From the NCBI RefSeq assembly GCF_003236395.1, contig NZ_POUD01000003.1, positions 41,437 to 105,436 of the forward strand: a stretch of DNA of 64,000 bases, written 5' to 3'. Position 1 is the stretch's first letter; the number at the start of each line of letters is the position of its first letter. Below are positions 52,347 through 60,874 of the stretch, piece after piece. The position numbers and the translations under genes were made by a program. Under the pieces are notes generated by a model. That model was not told the origin of the DNA. It did no database searches and worked only from the letters and a program-made list of their open reading frames with translations. Source of the stretch: Nonomuraea aridisoli. GTDB taxonomy: Bacteria; Actinomycetota; Actinomycetes; Streptosporangiales; Streptosporangiaceae.

Positions 52347-52832
52347 TCACCGCATCAGCGGCAGCTTGCCCACGATCTTGTCGACGCGGTTGCGGGGCCC
52401 GACGATGCTGACGGCGTAGTACTCCACGTCCTCGGCGGCGGTCTCCTTCACCGTGTCGAGGTATTCGGCGTAGACGCGGGTGTGCTGGGCGGCGGCCGGC
52501 ATGTCGGCCACGAAGCAGGTGCCGGCGGAGGCGGCCTTGGCGCGGATCGTGCGCAACGTGGCGGCGTCGGCGCTCAGGATGGAGCAGCCCGCCCAGGGCA
52601 GGCCCGGGTGCGCGTTGCCGTCCGCGTCGATCGCGTCGTCGCCGAGGAGGCCGGTCACCGCGTCCGAGGTCGCCGCCGCGACGCAGACGGCCGCGTTGAC
52701 GGCGCGGCCCGCGGGCAGCTCGTCGTTGATCACGACGACCCATTTGAGGCGTGCCGCTCGGGTCGAGGCGGTGGGGTCGATCTCCTCGGGTGCGAAGCCG
52801 ACGGCTGCCGGTGCGGTGTTCGGATCGGACAT
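52347..52832 (-). CDS. DUF2000 family protein
   Basis: A 161-residue protein of the DUF2000 family: KWVVVINDELPAGRAVNAAV, AGCSILSADAATLRTIRAKA, FVADMPAAAQHTRVYAEYL, and YYAVSIVGPRNRVDKIVGKL. The fold resembles peptidyl-tRNA hydrolase 2-like proteins; function unknown. Divergent from the Lrp-type regulator gene, with several palindromes between them, so it is probably the regulator's target. Confidence 0.87.
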   Translation of the reverse strand: MSDPNTAPAAVGFAPEEIDPTASTRAARLKWVVVINDELPAGRAVNAAVCVAAATSDAVTGLLGDDAIDADGNAHPGLPWAGCSILSADAATLRTIRAKAASAGTCFVADMPAAAQHTRVYAEYLDTVKETAAEDVEYYAVSIVGPRNRVDKIVGKLPLMR

Positions 52833-52861
52833 TCTTGATTCCTCTACTCGTCCATACGGAG

Positions 52862-52922
52862 CTATCTCGATAGACTATGCGTTCATTCAATCTATGAACA
52901 AGCAATCCGTATTTAATACGGA
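52862..52922. promoter_or_regulatory. Divergent promoter and operators between DUF2000 and Lrp genes
   Basis: A markedly AT-rich stretch with three inverted repeats: CTATC-TC-GATAG (52862-52873), GTTCAT-N7-ATGAAC (52881-52899) and TCCGTAT-TTA-ATACGGA (52906-52922). Centres are about 22-24 bp apart, two helix turns, as expected for an Lrp-type octamer binding one face of DNA. Exact -10 and -35 elements were not fixed. Confidence 0.6.
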
Positions 52923-52943
52923 CAGGGCGAGGTATGACCGAGT

Positions 52944-53402
52944 ATGGACGAACTTGATACGGCGATCCTGGCAGAACTGCAGTCGGATGCACGGAAGACC
53001 AACCGTGACGTCGCCGAGGCGGTCGGCGTCTCCCCGACCACCGCACTCGACCGCACCCGCGCCCTGCGCCGTCGGGGCGTCATCCGCGGGGCCATCCTCG
53101 ACGTGGACCTGCCCTCCATCGGCCGGCCGGTCCAGGCCCTCATCGCCATCCGCGTACGCCCCCCGTCCCGGCGCAACATCGAGGGCTTCCGCAACTGGGT
53201 GAGCACGCTGCCGGACACGCTCGGCGTCTACGTGACCACCGGGACCGAGGACTTCATCGTGCACGTCGCGGTGCCCGACAACGCGAGCCTGTACGCGTTC
53301 GTCATCGACAGGCTCACCGAGCGGCCCGAGGTCGCCGACGTCCGCACCTCGATCGTCTACGAGCACCTCCGCAACAACCGCATCGCCCCGGTCCTGCCCT
53401 GA
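52944..53402 (+). CDS. Lrp/AsnC-family transcriptional regulator
   Basis: A 152-residue regulator. The N-terminal HTH begins MDELDTAILAELQSDARKTN and DVAEAVGVSPTTALDRTRAL; the C-terminal RAM/ligand domain follows (VQALIAIRVRPP; GVYVTTGTEDFIVHVAV; SIVYEHLRNN). Feast/famine regulators sense amino acids or related ligands and commonly control the divergent gene, here the DUF2000 gene. Confidence 0.93.
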   Translation: MDELDTAILAELQSDARKTNRDVAEAVGVSPTTALDRTRALRRRGVIRGAILDVDLPSIGRPVQALIAIRVRPPSRRNIEGFRNWVSTLPDTLGVYVTTGTEDFIVHVAVPDNASLYAFVIDRLTERPEVADVRTSIVYEHLRNNRIAPVLP

Positions 53403-53544
53403 ACCGGCCAGTGGCGGTTCTCACACGGGCGGCCGCCCGGACCGCCGCCCCGACGGGGCAGAATGGTGGCGCACACAGACATGCCTGATGGCGGCCGGCC
53501 GATGTCCGTCGCCTCCCCGGAGCCAAGCCACGGGAATTAGGGCT

Positions 53545-53572
53545 TTGGGATACAGCATTCTGTATGTACGAT
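53545..53572 (+). promoter_or_regulatory. Promoter of the terC riboswitch transcript, with internal palindrome
   Basis: TTGGGA (53545-53550) and TACGAT (53567-53572) with 16 bp between are a plausible promoter. The spacer is filled by a perfect palindrome ATACAG-CATT-CTGTAT (53550-53565), suggesting repressor control at transcription in addition to the riboswitch. Sequence-based inference only. Confidence 0.45.
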
Positions 53573-53576
53573 CGCA

Positions 53577-53708
53577 GCGAAGTGGAGGGGAGTACTCCTT
53601 CGCGGCCGCGTCGTCATCACGGACCCGCCTCGGGGCCCGGCGCGGTCGGTCCGTGAGAGTGCGGGCGGAGAAGACCTCCGACAGACGTGTCAACGCCTTA
53701 GTCGGAGG
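53577..53708 (+). promoter_or_regulatory. yybP-ykoY (manganese) riboswitch with Shine-Dalgarno switch
   Basis: The conserved yybP-ykoY elements appear in order: GGGGAGTA (53587-53594), TCGTCATCACGG (53611-53622), a long GC stem, and GAGAAGACCTCC (53668-53679). P1 can form between GGAGG (53584-53588) and CCTCC (53675-53679). The same 3' strand, CCTCCGAC (53675-53682), is exactly complementary to GTCGGAGG (53701-53708), which contains the terC Shine-Dalgarno. The structures exclude each other: ligand-bound P1 frees the ribosome binding site, the free state hides it. Known members sense Mn2+ and switch on efflux. Confidence 0.85.
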
Positions 53709-53715
53709 AGCGTTC

Positions 53716-54744
53716 ATGCCCCCACCTATGTCCGTGCCCGGGTGGCTCTGGGTCGCCACCATCGCCACCCTGCTCGGGCTCATCCTCGTCGACCTCGTCG
53801 TCGTCAACAGGAAGCCCCACAAGGTCACGATCGCCGAGTCCGCGCGGTGGATCGCCTTCTACATCGGATGCGCCATCGCGTTCGGCGCCGGCGTCTGGGT
53901 CTTCGGCGGTGACGACCAGGCGGCCTCGTACATCACCGGTTACATCACCGAGTACTCGCTGAGCGTCGACAACCTCTTCATCTTCATGCTGATCATGGCG
54001 AACTTCGCCGTGCCCGTGATCCACCAGCACCGCGTGCTGCTCATCGGCATCCTGATGGCGCTGGTCATGCGCGGGATCTTCATCGGCGTGGGCGCGCAGG
54101 CCGTACAGCGCTTCAGCTGGGTGTTCTGGCTCTTCGGCGGCATCCTCATCTACACCGCGTGGAAGCTGGCCTTCAACCACAAGGAGGACGACGAGTACGA
54201 CCCCAACGGCGGCGTCGTGCGGCTGGTGCGCAAGCTGTTCCCGGTCACCGACGAGTACCACGGCTCCAAGCTGACCATCAAACGGGACGGCCGCCGCTGG
54301 CTCACCCCCATGTTCATCGTCATGATCGCCATCGGCGGCGCGGACCTGGTCTTCGCGGTCGACTCGATCCCCGCCATCTTCGGCATCACCCAGGACGCGT
54401 ACCTGGTCTTCGCGGCCAACGCGTTCGCGCTGATGGGGCTGAGACAGCTGTACTTCCTGCTCGGCGGACTGGTGGAGAAGCTCGTCTACCTGTCCTACGG
54501 CCTGGCGGTCATCCTCGGCTTCATCGGCGTGAAACTCGTGCTGCACGCCCTGCACGAGAACGAGCTGCCGTTCATCAACGGCGGCGAGCACGTCACCTGG
54601 GTCCCCGAGATCAACAACTGGGTCTCGTTGGGCGTCATCGTCACCGTGCTGGCCGTCACGACGGTGCTCAGCCTGCTCAAGGCCAGGCGCGACGCCCGCC
54701 AGAACGTCACGCCGCCCGTGTCCCAGCCCGAGCCCGCCGAGTAG
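53716..54744 (+). CDS. TerC-family membrane protein, probable manganese exporter
   Basis: A 342-residue polytopic protein with about nine helices. The TerC signatures are ITEYSLSVDNLFIFMLIMAN and GGADLVFAVDSIPAIFGITQ, each with buried Asp residues likely to bind metal. TerC-type proteins (Alx, MeeF, YceF) export Mn2+ or supply it to secreted enzymes. The yybP-ykoY riboswitch directly upstream supports a manganese role. ATG 53716 has GGAGGAG 5-11 bases upstream. The last 15 residues are a Pro/Glu-rich tail. Followed by a clear terminator. Confidence 0.92.
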   Translation: MPPPMSVPGWLWVATIATLLGLILVDLVVVNRKPHKVTIAESARWIAFYIGCAIAFGAGVWVFGGDDQAASYITGYITEYSLSVDNLFIFMLIMANFAVPVIHQHRVLLIGILMALVMRGIFIGVGAQAVQRFSWVFWLFGGILIYTAWKLAFNHKEDDEYDPNGGVVRLVRKLFPVTDEYHGSKLTIKRDGRRWLTPMFIVMIAIGGADLVFAVDSIPAIFGITQDAYLVFAANAFALMGLRQLYFLLGGLVEKLVYLSYGLAVILGFIGVKLVLHALHENELPFINGGEHVTWVPEINNWVSLGVIVTVLAVTTVLSLLKARRDARQNVTPPVSQPEPAE

Positions 54745-54753
54745 CGGCGGAAA

Positions 54754-54788
54754 GGCTCGCCGCCGTGGCCCCCGCCCGGCGGCGAGCC
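54754..54788 (+). terminator. Terminator of terC
   Basis: A perfect 12-bp stem (54754-54765 with 54777-54788) with an 11-base loop starts 9 bases after the terC stop codon. Confidence 0.72.
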
Positions 54789-54837
54789 CCCGCCGTCCGG
54801 CTTCACGGGCGAGGCGCCAGGGGTCAGGATTCATCAC

Positions 54838-55234
54838 ATGAACGCGAATCCCGGGCGTCCCCGGCTGTTACGTGAGCTGAACGATCGAGCCGCGCTGGAA
54901 CTGCTGGCCTCGTCGGGAACCCTCACCCGGGCGCAGGTGAGCGAGGGCTCAACCCGTCGTACGGCCATGTGATCGCGATGAAGGTCCACCTCGACACGAC
55001 GACCGCCGTTCTCGCCGACATCACCGGGCGGGTGCTGGCGGAGACGACGGTCCCACCGAGGTCGCGGCGGATCCCGCCGAAGCGGTGCACACGATCGTGG
55101 AACACCTCACCCGGGCCGCACAGGTCGGCCTGTCACAGGTGCAGGTGTGCGTGATCGGCCTCCCCGGCGTCATCGACCCGGTCACCAGCCACATCCACGT
55201 CTGCTACGACATGCCCGCGTGGTGCGGCGATCTA
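54838..55234 (+). pseudogene. ROK-family regulator, fragmented
   Basis: Three frames give a decayed ROK regulator. From ATG 54838: PGRPRLLRELNDRAALELLA and a TLTRAQVSE helix-turn-helix; then from about 54945 in another frame: GLNPSYGHVIAMKVHLDTTT and ADITGRVLAETTV; then from about 55053: TEVAADPAEAVHTIVEHLTR, QVCVIGLPGVIDPVTSHI. About 60 residues are missing after the helix-turn-helix and the sugar-binding C-terminal half is lost. Lies next to the sugar operon it may once have controlled. Confidence 0.72.
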
Positions 55235-56551
55235 TGACAGGTCGCCGCCCGGGGTGGTGAGGCGTCGCAGGGAGTCGGTGAGGAGGGCGCGGAACGTCTC
55301 GTTCTCGCGCAGGTCGGGGGTGAAGATCTCCTCGATGGCCAGCAGGCGGTCCACGGTCGCCGCGGCCGAGGACGGCCCGTCGCCGCGCAGGCGGTCGGCG
55401 AGGGGGTCGTCGAGCTCGGGGGCCGTGGTGACGTGGCGCATCCAGCCGGCCACCGCCAGCGCGATCCAACGGGGCTCGTGCCCGGCGGCCAGCCGTTCGC
55501 GGGCCGGGTCGAGCAGGCGTTGCGGCAGTTTCTGCGAGCCGTCCACCGCGATCTGCGCGACGCGGTGCCGCAGGCCGGGGTTGGCGAACCTGGCCAGCAA
55601 CGACTCCTTGTATCCCGCGAGGTCGAACCCGTCGAGGCCGTCCAGGGTGGGGGAGAGGTCCTCGTCCATCAGCCGGCGCAGGAACCCGGTGAACGCCGGA
55701 TCGCCGACGGCCTCCGACACGTACGTCGCGCCCGACAGGTAGGCGATGGCGGAATGGCTGCCGTTGAGCAGGCGGAGCTTCATGCGTTCGTACGGCCGGA
55801 CGTCGGACACCAGGAGCGCGCCCGCCCGGTCCCAGGCCGGCCGGTCGCCGGCGAAGCAGTCCTCGATCACCCACTGCGTGAACGGCTCGGTGACCACCGC
55901 GCCGAGGTCGGTCACGCCGAGCCGGGCGGCCATGTCGTCCAGGTCGGCCTGCGTGGTCGCGGGCACGATCCGGTCCACCATGGACGCGGGGAACGTGACG
56001 TTCCGTTCGACCCAGTCGAGCAGCGGCGGCTCGCACAGCTCCGCCACGAGCCCGGCGAGCGTCGCGCCGTTGCCGGGCAGGTTGTCGCAGGAGATGACGG
56101 TGAGCGGGCCCGCGTCGGCGGCGGCGCGGGCGCGCAGCCCGGTGACGAGCCTCCCGATCGCGCCGGGCCCCGGGCCGCGGCGGTACGCCCGCTCCGTGAT
56201 GGTCAGCGTGACGACCGCCGTCTCCGGCGCGGCCAGCCGTACGGCGAGGTCGTCGCCGGGGGTGAGCACCTCGCGCACCGACCCGACGACGCGGGCCTCG
56301 TCCCCGGCCCGCACGCCGTACAGGCAGTCCTGGGGGCGCAGCCGGTCGGCCACGTCGGTGCTGCGCTGGCTGGCCCCGCAGATGCCCCAGCGGTCGTCAC
56401 CGGTCGCGGCCATGGCGCGCTCGGTGTAGACCGCCTGGTGGGCGCGGTGGAAGGCGCCGATGCCGAGGTGCACGACGCCGGTGACGCGCGGCTCGGCGAG
56501 CGGTCGCGCCTCGGGCGCGACCCTGGCCAGGATCGCGCGGCTGAGTCTCAC
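55232..56551 (-). CDS. Mannitol dehydrogenase-family oxidoreductase, fructuronate reductase-like
   Basis: A 439-residue NAD-dependent polyol/hexuronate dehydrogenase. The N-terminal [20 protein letters not shown] binds the cofactor; [19 protein letters not shown] and the catalytic [17 protein letters not shown] (Lys, Asn, His) mark the family. Next to a mannonate dehydratase gene, conversion of fructuronate to mannonate (UxuB role) is the most likely activity. GTG 56551 overlaps the preceding stop by 4 bp. It is the last gene of the left arm and complete. Confidence 0.88.
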   Translation of the reverse strand: MRLSRAILARVAPEARPLAEPRVTGVVHLGIGAFHRAHQAVYTERAMAATGDDRWGICGASQRSTDVADRLRPQDCLYGVRAGDEARVVGSVREVLTPGDDLAVRLAAPETAVVTLTITERAYRRGPGPGAIGRLVTGLRARAAADAGPLTVISCDNLPGNGATLAGLVAELCEPPLLDWVERNVTFPASMVDRIVPATTQADLDDMAARLGVTDLGAVVTEPFTQWVIEDCFAGDRPAWDRAGALLVSDVRPYERMKLRLLNGSHSAIAYLSGATYVSEAVGDPAFTGFLRRLMDEDLSPTLDGLDGFDLAGYKESLLARFANPGLRHRVAQIAVDGSQKLPQRLLDPARERLAAGHEPRWIALAVAGWMRHVTTAPELDDPLADRLRGDGPSSAAATVDRLLAIEEIFTPDLRENETFRALLTDSLRRLTTPGGDLS

Positions 56552-57756
56552 CAATGGTGCATGCTCCCGTCCATCAGGCGGTTGACCGGCAGGTACGCCG
56601 GCTCGTACGGGTAACGGGCGGCGAGCTTCTCGTCGATGTCGACGCCGAGGCCGGGCTCCTCGCTCGGGTGGAGGTAGCCGTCGGCGTAGTGGTAGCCGTG
56701 CGGGAAGACCTCGTCGGTGGCCTCGGTGTGCCGCATGTACTCCTGGATGCCGAAGTTCGGGACGGCGATGTCGAGGTGGAGCGCGGCCGACATGCACACG
56801 GGGGACAGGTCGGTGGCGCCGTGGGAGCCGGTGCGCACGTGGTGGAGCGCGGCCAGGTCGAAGATCCGCCGCAGGTGGGTGATCCCGCCCGCGTGCACGA
56901 CCGTGGCCCGGATGTAGTCGATGAGCTGCTCGCGGATCAGCTGCTCGCAGTCCCAGATCGAGTTGAACACCTCGCCGACCGCGATCGGCGCCCTGGTGTG
57001 CTGCCTGATCAACCGGAACCCCTCCTGCAGCTCGGCCGGCACCGGATCCTCCAGCCAGAACGGCGCGTACTCCTCCAGCATCGAGCCCAGCCGCCCGGCC
57101 TCGATCGGGGTGAGCCGGTGGTGGATGTCGTGCAGGACGTGCAGGTCGTAGCCGAACCGGTCGCGTACGGCGGCGAACAGCTCGGGCACGACGCGCAGGT
57201 AGCGCTCGGTCGACCAGGTGGCCTCGCTCGGCCGGTTCGTCTCGGCGGGCTCGTAGAACATCTTGTCCTTGCCGACGCCGTAGGTCGCGTCGAGACCGGG
57301 CACGCCGCACTGCACGCGGACGGCGCGGTAGCCGAGATCGACGTAGCGCGCGACCTCGTCGAGCACCTCGGGGATCGTCTCGCCGTTGGCGTGGCCGTAC
57401 ACCGTGACGCCGTCGCGGGAGCGCCCGCCGAGCAGCTGGTAGACCGGCAGGCCGGCGACCTTGCCCTTGATGTCCCACAGCGCGGTGTCGACGGCCGCGA
57501 TCGCGGTCATCGTGACGGGTCCGCGCCGCCAGTACGCGCCGCGGTAGAGGTACTGCCAGGTGTCCTCGATGCGCGCCGGGTCGCGGCCGATGAGCAGCGG
57601 GCAGACGTGGTCGCGCAGGTAGGACGCGACCGCGAGCTCCCTGCCGTTGAGCGTGGCGTCGCCGATGCCGGTGACGCCGTCCGAGGTGGTGATCTTCAGG
57701 GTGACGAAGTTCCTGCCCGGGCTGGTGACGATGACCTTGGCGTCGGTGATCTTCAC
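56548..57756 (-). CDS. manD: D-mannonate dehydratase, enolase superfamily (ManD/RspA)
   Basis: A 402-residue enolase-superfamily acid sugar dehydratase. It follows the ManD pattern closely: [40 protein letters not shown], an acid-base Tyr region in [18 protein letters not shown], metal site [19 protein letters not shown] with Asp and His, WLEDPVPAE, and the C-terminal [18 protein letters not shown]. It would convert D-mannonate to 2-keto-3-deoxygluconate with Mg2+. GTG start with 4-bp overlaps at both ends. Low-efficiency RspA homologues share the motifs, so kinetic class is open. Confidence 0.9.
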   Translation of the reverse strand: MKITDAKVIVTSPGRNFVTLKITTSDGVTGIGDATLNGRELAVASYLRDHVCPLLIGRDPARIEDTWQYLYRGAYWRRGPVTMTAIAAVDTALWDIKGKVAGLPVYQLLGGRSRDGVTVYGHANGETIPEVLDEVARYVDLGYRAVRVQCGVPGLDATYGVGKDKMFYEPAETNRPSEATWSTERYLRVVPELFAAVRDRFGYDLHVLHDIHHRLTPIEAGRLGSMLEEYAPFWLEDPVPAELQEGFRLIRQHTRAPIAVGEVFNSIWDCEQLIREQLIDYIRATVVHAGGITHLRRIFDLAALHHVRTGSHGATDLSPVCMSAALHLDIAVPNFGIQEYMRHTEATDEVFPHGYHYADGYLHPSEEPGLGVDIDEKLAARYPYEPAYLPVNRLMDGSMHHW

Positions 57757-58517
57757 TGGTAGGCCTCCAGATCGGCGAAGAGCGTGCAGTCCGGGTGGGT
57801 GCGCAGGATCGAGGCGGGGCAGCTCTCCGCGATCGGCCCGTCGAGCGCGGCGGCGAGCGCGGCCTTCTTGTTCGGGCCGGGCACGGTGGCGACAAGCGTA
57901 CGCCCGGCCATCAGGGCGGGCACGGTCAGGGTGATCGCCCGCTCGGGCACGTCGGCGAGCGCGGCGAAGCACCCGTCGCTGACCTGCTGCCGCCGGCAGG
58001 CGTCGTCCAGCTCCACGACCTTGACCGCGAGGGGGTCGGCGAAGTCGGCCACCGGCGGATCGTTGAACGCCAGGTGGCCGTTGTCGCCGATGCCCAGGCA
58101 GACCAGGTCGATCGGGCCGCGGCCGAGCAGCTCGGCGTAACGCGCGCTCTCCGCCTCCGGGTCGTCGCCGGGGTCGATCACGTGGACGGCGCCGGGCCGT
58201 ACGGCGTCCCACAGCTCGTCGTGCAGGAAGCGGCCGAACCGCTGGGGCGCGTCCACGGGCAGGCCGATGTACTCGTCCATGTGGAAGGCGACCACTCTCG
58301 ACCAGTCGACGCCCTCGGCGGCGCGCAGGCCGGCCAGCATCTCCCGCTGGGAGGGCGCGGCGGCGAAGACCACCCTGGCCTCGCCGCGCGTGGCGAGCGC
58401 CGCGCGCAACGCGGCGGCGGCGGCCCGCGCCGCGGCGGCGCCCGACGCCGCCCTGTCGGCAAATATCCGGACGTCGAGGCGTCCGGCGACCCGCGTGATC
58501 ACGGGATCGACGTTCAT
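57753..58517 (-). CDS. nagB: Glucosamine-6-phosphate deaminase
   Basis: A 254-residue NagB-type isomerase-deaminase converting glucosamine 6-phosphate to fructose 6-phosphate and ammonia. Active-site motifs: [13 protein letters not shown] with the catalytic Asp and Glu, [18 protein letters not shown] with the His, and [14 protein letters not shown] near the C-terminus. ATG 58517. Overlaps manD and the epimerase gene by 4 bp each. The final part ([17 protein letters not shown]) is typical of actinobacterial forms. Confidence 0.92.
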   Translation of the reverse strand: MNVDPVITRVAGRLDVRIFADRAASGAAAARAAAAALRAALATRGEARVVFAAAPSQREMLAGLRAAEGVDWSRVVAFHMDEYIGLPVDAPQRFGRFLHDELWDAVRPGAVHVIDPGDDPEAESARYAELLGRGPIDLVCLGIGDNGHLAFNDPPVADFADPLAVKVVELDDACRRQQVSDGCFAALADVPERAITLTVPALMAGRTLVATVPGPNKKAALAAALDGPIAESCPASILRTHPDCTLFADLEAYQ

Positions 58518-59722
58518 CGCTGGTCTCCGAGCTCGATGATCTGCATGAGGTTCCTGGAGATGTGGTACGGGTCCTTCACCGGCAGGGCGACCACCTCGTC
58601 CAGCGGGGCGCCGGTCCGGTCCCTGATCTGGACCCACTCCTCGCCGTCCGCCCCGCCGGGGAACGTGCGCAGCGTGTACGCCCAGATCCGGTCGAACCAG
58701 CCGGCCGCCTCCGCGTCGCCGTAGCGCACGGCGGCCAGCCGGGTGGCGTAGGCGGCCTCCGTGTGCACCCACCACAGCTTGGTCGACCAGGTCCGCCTGA
58801 CCAGCTCCTCGTACGGTCCGCCGTACGGGCGGCCGGAGACGCCGGCGTAGCGGAACAGCCCGCCGTGCTCGTCGTCCCACCCGGCCGCGCACAGGGCGGA
58901 CACCCCGGCGACCAGGTCGCCGTCGTCGCCGGTCTCGCCCAGCAGCTCACCCGCCTCCAGCGCCATCCAGGTGCCCTCCAGCGCGTGACCGGGGGTGCGG
59001 TGGCGGGCCAGGATCGTGTCGCGCATGCCGGGATCGGCGACGAACGTCTCGGTGAACAGGCCGCTCGCCTCCCGGTGCGCGAGCATGGCCGCGCGCGCGG
59101 CGCGCAACTCCTCCAGGTGGGGCGTCCGCCCGGAGGCCGCCAGGTGCGCGCGTACCTGGTCGAGCCGGGCGTTGAGCACGATCATGCGGGCGCCGAACCC
59201 GGAGCAGCCGGGCGGCAGCGGGTACGGCGGGGTCGGGGGATCGCCCGCCGCCACGTCGTCCGCGATCCGCTGGACGATCAGGTCGATCGTGGCCAGGTGG
59301 TCGGGCGCGCCGGTGTGCGCCGTCAGCTCGGCCAGCCCCATGGCCACGAAGGCGTCGGCGAAGACGCTGCGCTCCCCGGCCAGCGGCCCGCCCTTCTCGT
59401 CCAGGACGTACGCGCACCGGCCGTCGGGCCCGACGGCGTGCTCCAGCAGGAAGGACGCGCCGCGTTCGGCGTGCCGTACGAGCGGGTGCGGGTCCAGTGC
59501 GAGCAGGCCGCGCCCGGCGAGGCGGGCGGCGCGGGCGAGCAGCCAGACGAACCGGCCCTGCGACCAGGTGAACTTGTCCGTCGACAGCCGCCGCCGGCCG
59601 CGGTTGTCGAAGCAGGTGAAGAACCCGCCCTGCTCGGTGTCGATGCCGTTCTCGAGCCAGAAGGGGAGGATGACGTCTTCCAGTTGCCTGCGGGCGATCT
59701 GCTCGGGCTGCTCGGAACCCAT
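58514..59722 (-). CDS. AGE-family sugar 2-epimerase
   Basis: A 402-residue N-acylglucosamine 2-epimerase/mannose isomerase-like (alpha/alpha)6-barrel enzyme. Markers are [55 protein letters not shown] with the active His, [18 protein letters not shown], and [16 protein letters not shown]. It may epimerise ManNAc/GlcNAc or a free sugar; the operon favours an aminosugar or a sugar derived with it. GGAAGGA lies 5-11 bases before ATG 59722. First gene of the left arm. Confidence 0.9.
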   Translation of the reverse strand: MGSEQPEQIARRQLEDVILPFWLENGIDTEQGGFFTCFDNRGRRRLSTDKFTWSQGRFVWLLARAARLAGRGLLALDPHPLVRHAERGASFLLEHAVGPDGRCAYVLDEKGGPLAGERSVFADAFVAMGLAELTAHTGAPDHLATIDLIVQRIADDVAAGDPPTPPYPLPPGCSGFGARMIVLNARLDQVRAHLAASGRTPHLEELRAARAAMLAHREASGLFTETFVADPGMRDTILARHRTPGHALEGTWMALEAGELLGETGDDGDLVAGVSALCAAGWDDEHGGLFRYAGVSGRPYGGPYEELVRRTWSTKLWWVHTEAAYATRLAAVRYGDAEAAGWFDRIWAYTLRTFPGGADGEEWVQIRDRTGAPLDEVVALPVKDPYHISRNLMQIIELGDQR

Positions 59723-59742
59723 GCCGTCCTTCCGTCGGGGGA

Positions 59743-59757
59743 ATGAAAGCGATTGCA
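59743..59757. promoter_or_regulatory. LacI-type operator 1
   Basis: ATGAAAGCGATTGCA, an imperfect palindrome with a central CG, as usual for LacI-family sites. It lies in the 99-bp divergent region, 20 bases from the epimerase start and 64 bases before lacI, and overlaps a possible lacI promoter (TTGCAT at 59753 and TAGAGT at 59774). An exact copy in inverse orientation lies at 60840-60854. Confidence 0.75.
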
Positions 59758-59821
59758 TGGATTCTGGCTTCGCTAGAGTGCTGGGGTCAAGCCGGGAGAG
59801 CACAAAGCCGAGGAGCGCGGT

Positions 59822-60811
59822 GTGAGCAAGCCGACGATCTACTCCATCGCCCAGCGGTGCGGCGTCTCCGCGGCGACCGTCTCGCGCGCCTTCAACCGCC
59901 CCGAGCTGGTGAGCGAGCCGGTCAGGGAGCAGATCATGGCCGCCGCCCGCGAGCTCGGCTACCAGCCCAGCTCGGCCGCGCGCGGCCTCGTCACGGGCCG
60001 GGCCGAGACGATCGGGCTGATCGTCTCCGACATCACCAACCCGTTCTTCCCGCTGCTCGTCCGCGCGGTGCAGCGCACGGCGGAGCGGATGGGCAGCGCG
60101 CTCATGCTGGTCGACGCCGAGGAGAGCGCGGCGGCCGAGGTGGCCCACGTCGCCCGGCTGCGCAGCAGGGTCGACGGCGTGATCGTGGCCTCGCCGCGCT
60201 CGTCGTCGGCGGCGCTGCGCGAGGCCGCGAGGGGCCTGCCGTGCGTGCTGCTCAACCGCCCGCTGCGCGACCTGTCCTCGGTGATCTGCGACAACACCAG
60301 CGCGCTGTTCGACGCGGGCGACCACCTCTACAAGCACGGCCACCGCTCGTTCGCGCTGCTCGCGGGCCCGAGCGCGTCGTGGGCCGCGGCCCGGCGCTCG
60401 CAGGCGATCCGCAGGTGGGCGCGCGGGCGCGGGGTCGAGCTCACCGAGCTCGGGCCGTTCCGGGCGACGTTCAAGGGCGGCAGGCAGGCCGGCGCCGCGC
60501 TGCTGGAGACCGCCGCCACCGCCGCCTTCGCCTTCGACGACCTCACCGCGTGCGGGGTGCTCGCCGAGCTGGCCGGTCGCGGCGTCGCCGTGCCGGGGGA
60601 GCGCAGCGTCGTCGGCTGCGACGACGTGCTGCTCGCCAAGACCGTGACGCCGAGCCTGACCACGGTGACCGCGCCGATGGACGACCTCGGCGAGACCGCG
60701 GTGCAGGTCCTGACCAGGCAGATCGAGGCGCCCGGCGGCGCCCCCGAGCACGTCAGGCTGCCCGGCGTCTTCGTCGCGCGCGACTCCACGGGGCCGCGAT
60801 CCGGCTCTTGA
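59822..60811 (+). CDS. LacI-family transcriptional regulator
   Basis: A 329-residue LacI/PurR-type repressor. The helix-turn-helix PTIYSIAQRCGVSAATVSRA and hinge QPSSAARGLVTGRAETIGL precede a periplasmic-binding-like sensor (ISDITNPFF-like ETIGLIVSDITNPFFPLLVR; AFAFDDLTACGVLAEL; PGERSVVGCDDVLLAK). GTG start. It lies between the two arms, and an identical 15-bp operator precedes each, so it should repress both and itself until a sugar or sugar phosphate binds. Confidence 0.93.
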   Translation: MSKPTIYSIAQRCGVSAATVSRAFNRPELVSEPVREQIMAAARELGYQPSSAARGLVTGRAETIGLIVSDITNPFFPLLVRAVQRTAERMGSALMLVDAEESAAAEVAHVARLRSRVDGVIVASPRSSSAALREAARGLPCVLLNRPLRDLSSVICDNTSALFDAGDHLYKHGHRSFALLAGPSASWAAARRSQAIRRWARGRGVELTELGPFRATFKGGRQAGAALLETAATAAFAFDDLTACGVLAELAGRGVAVPGERSVVGCDDVLLAKTVTPSLTTVTAPMDDLGETAVQVLTRQIEAPGGAPEHVRLPGVFVARDSTGPRSGS

Positions 60812-60854
60812 CCGGGATACGGCCATGGTCTTAAATGCCTGCAATCGCTTTCAT
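60808..60854 (+). promoter_or_regulatory. Promoter and LacI operator 2 of the SIS-ceramidase-nagA arm
   Basis: TTGACC (60808-60813), 17 bp, then TTAAAT (60831-60836) form a good vegetative promoter overlapping the lacI stop codon. The operator TGCAATCGCTTTCAT (60840-60854), reverse complement of operator 1, covers the expected start point, a classic place for repression. Confidence 0.75.
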
Positions 60855-60874
60855 CGGTCACGAGGAGCCTGCAG

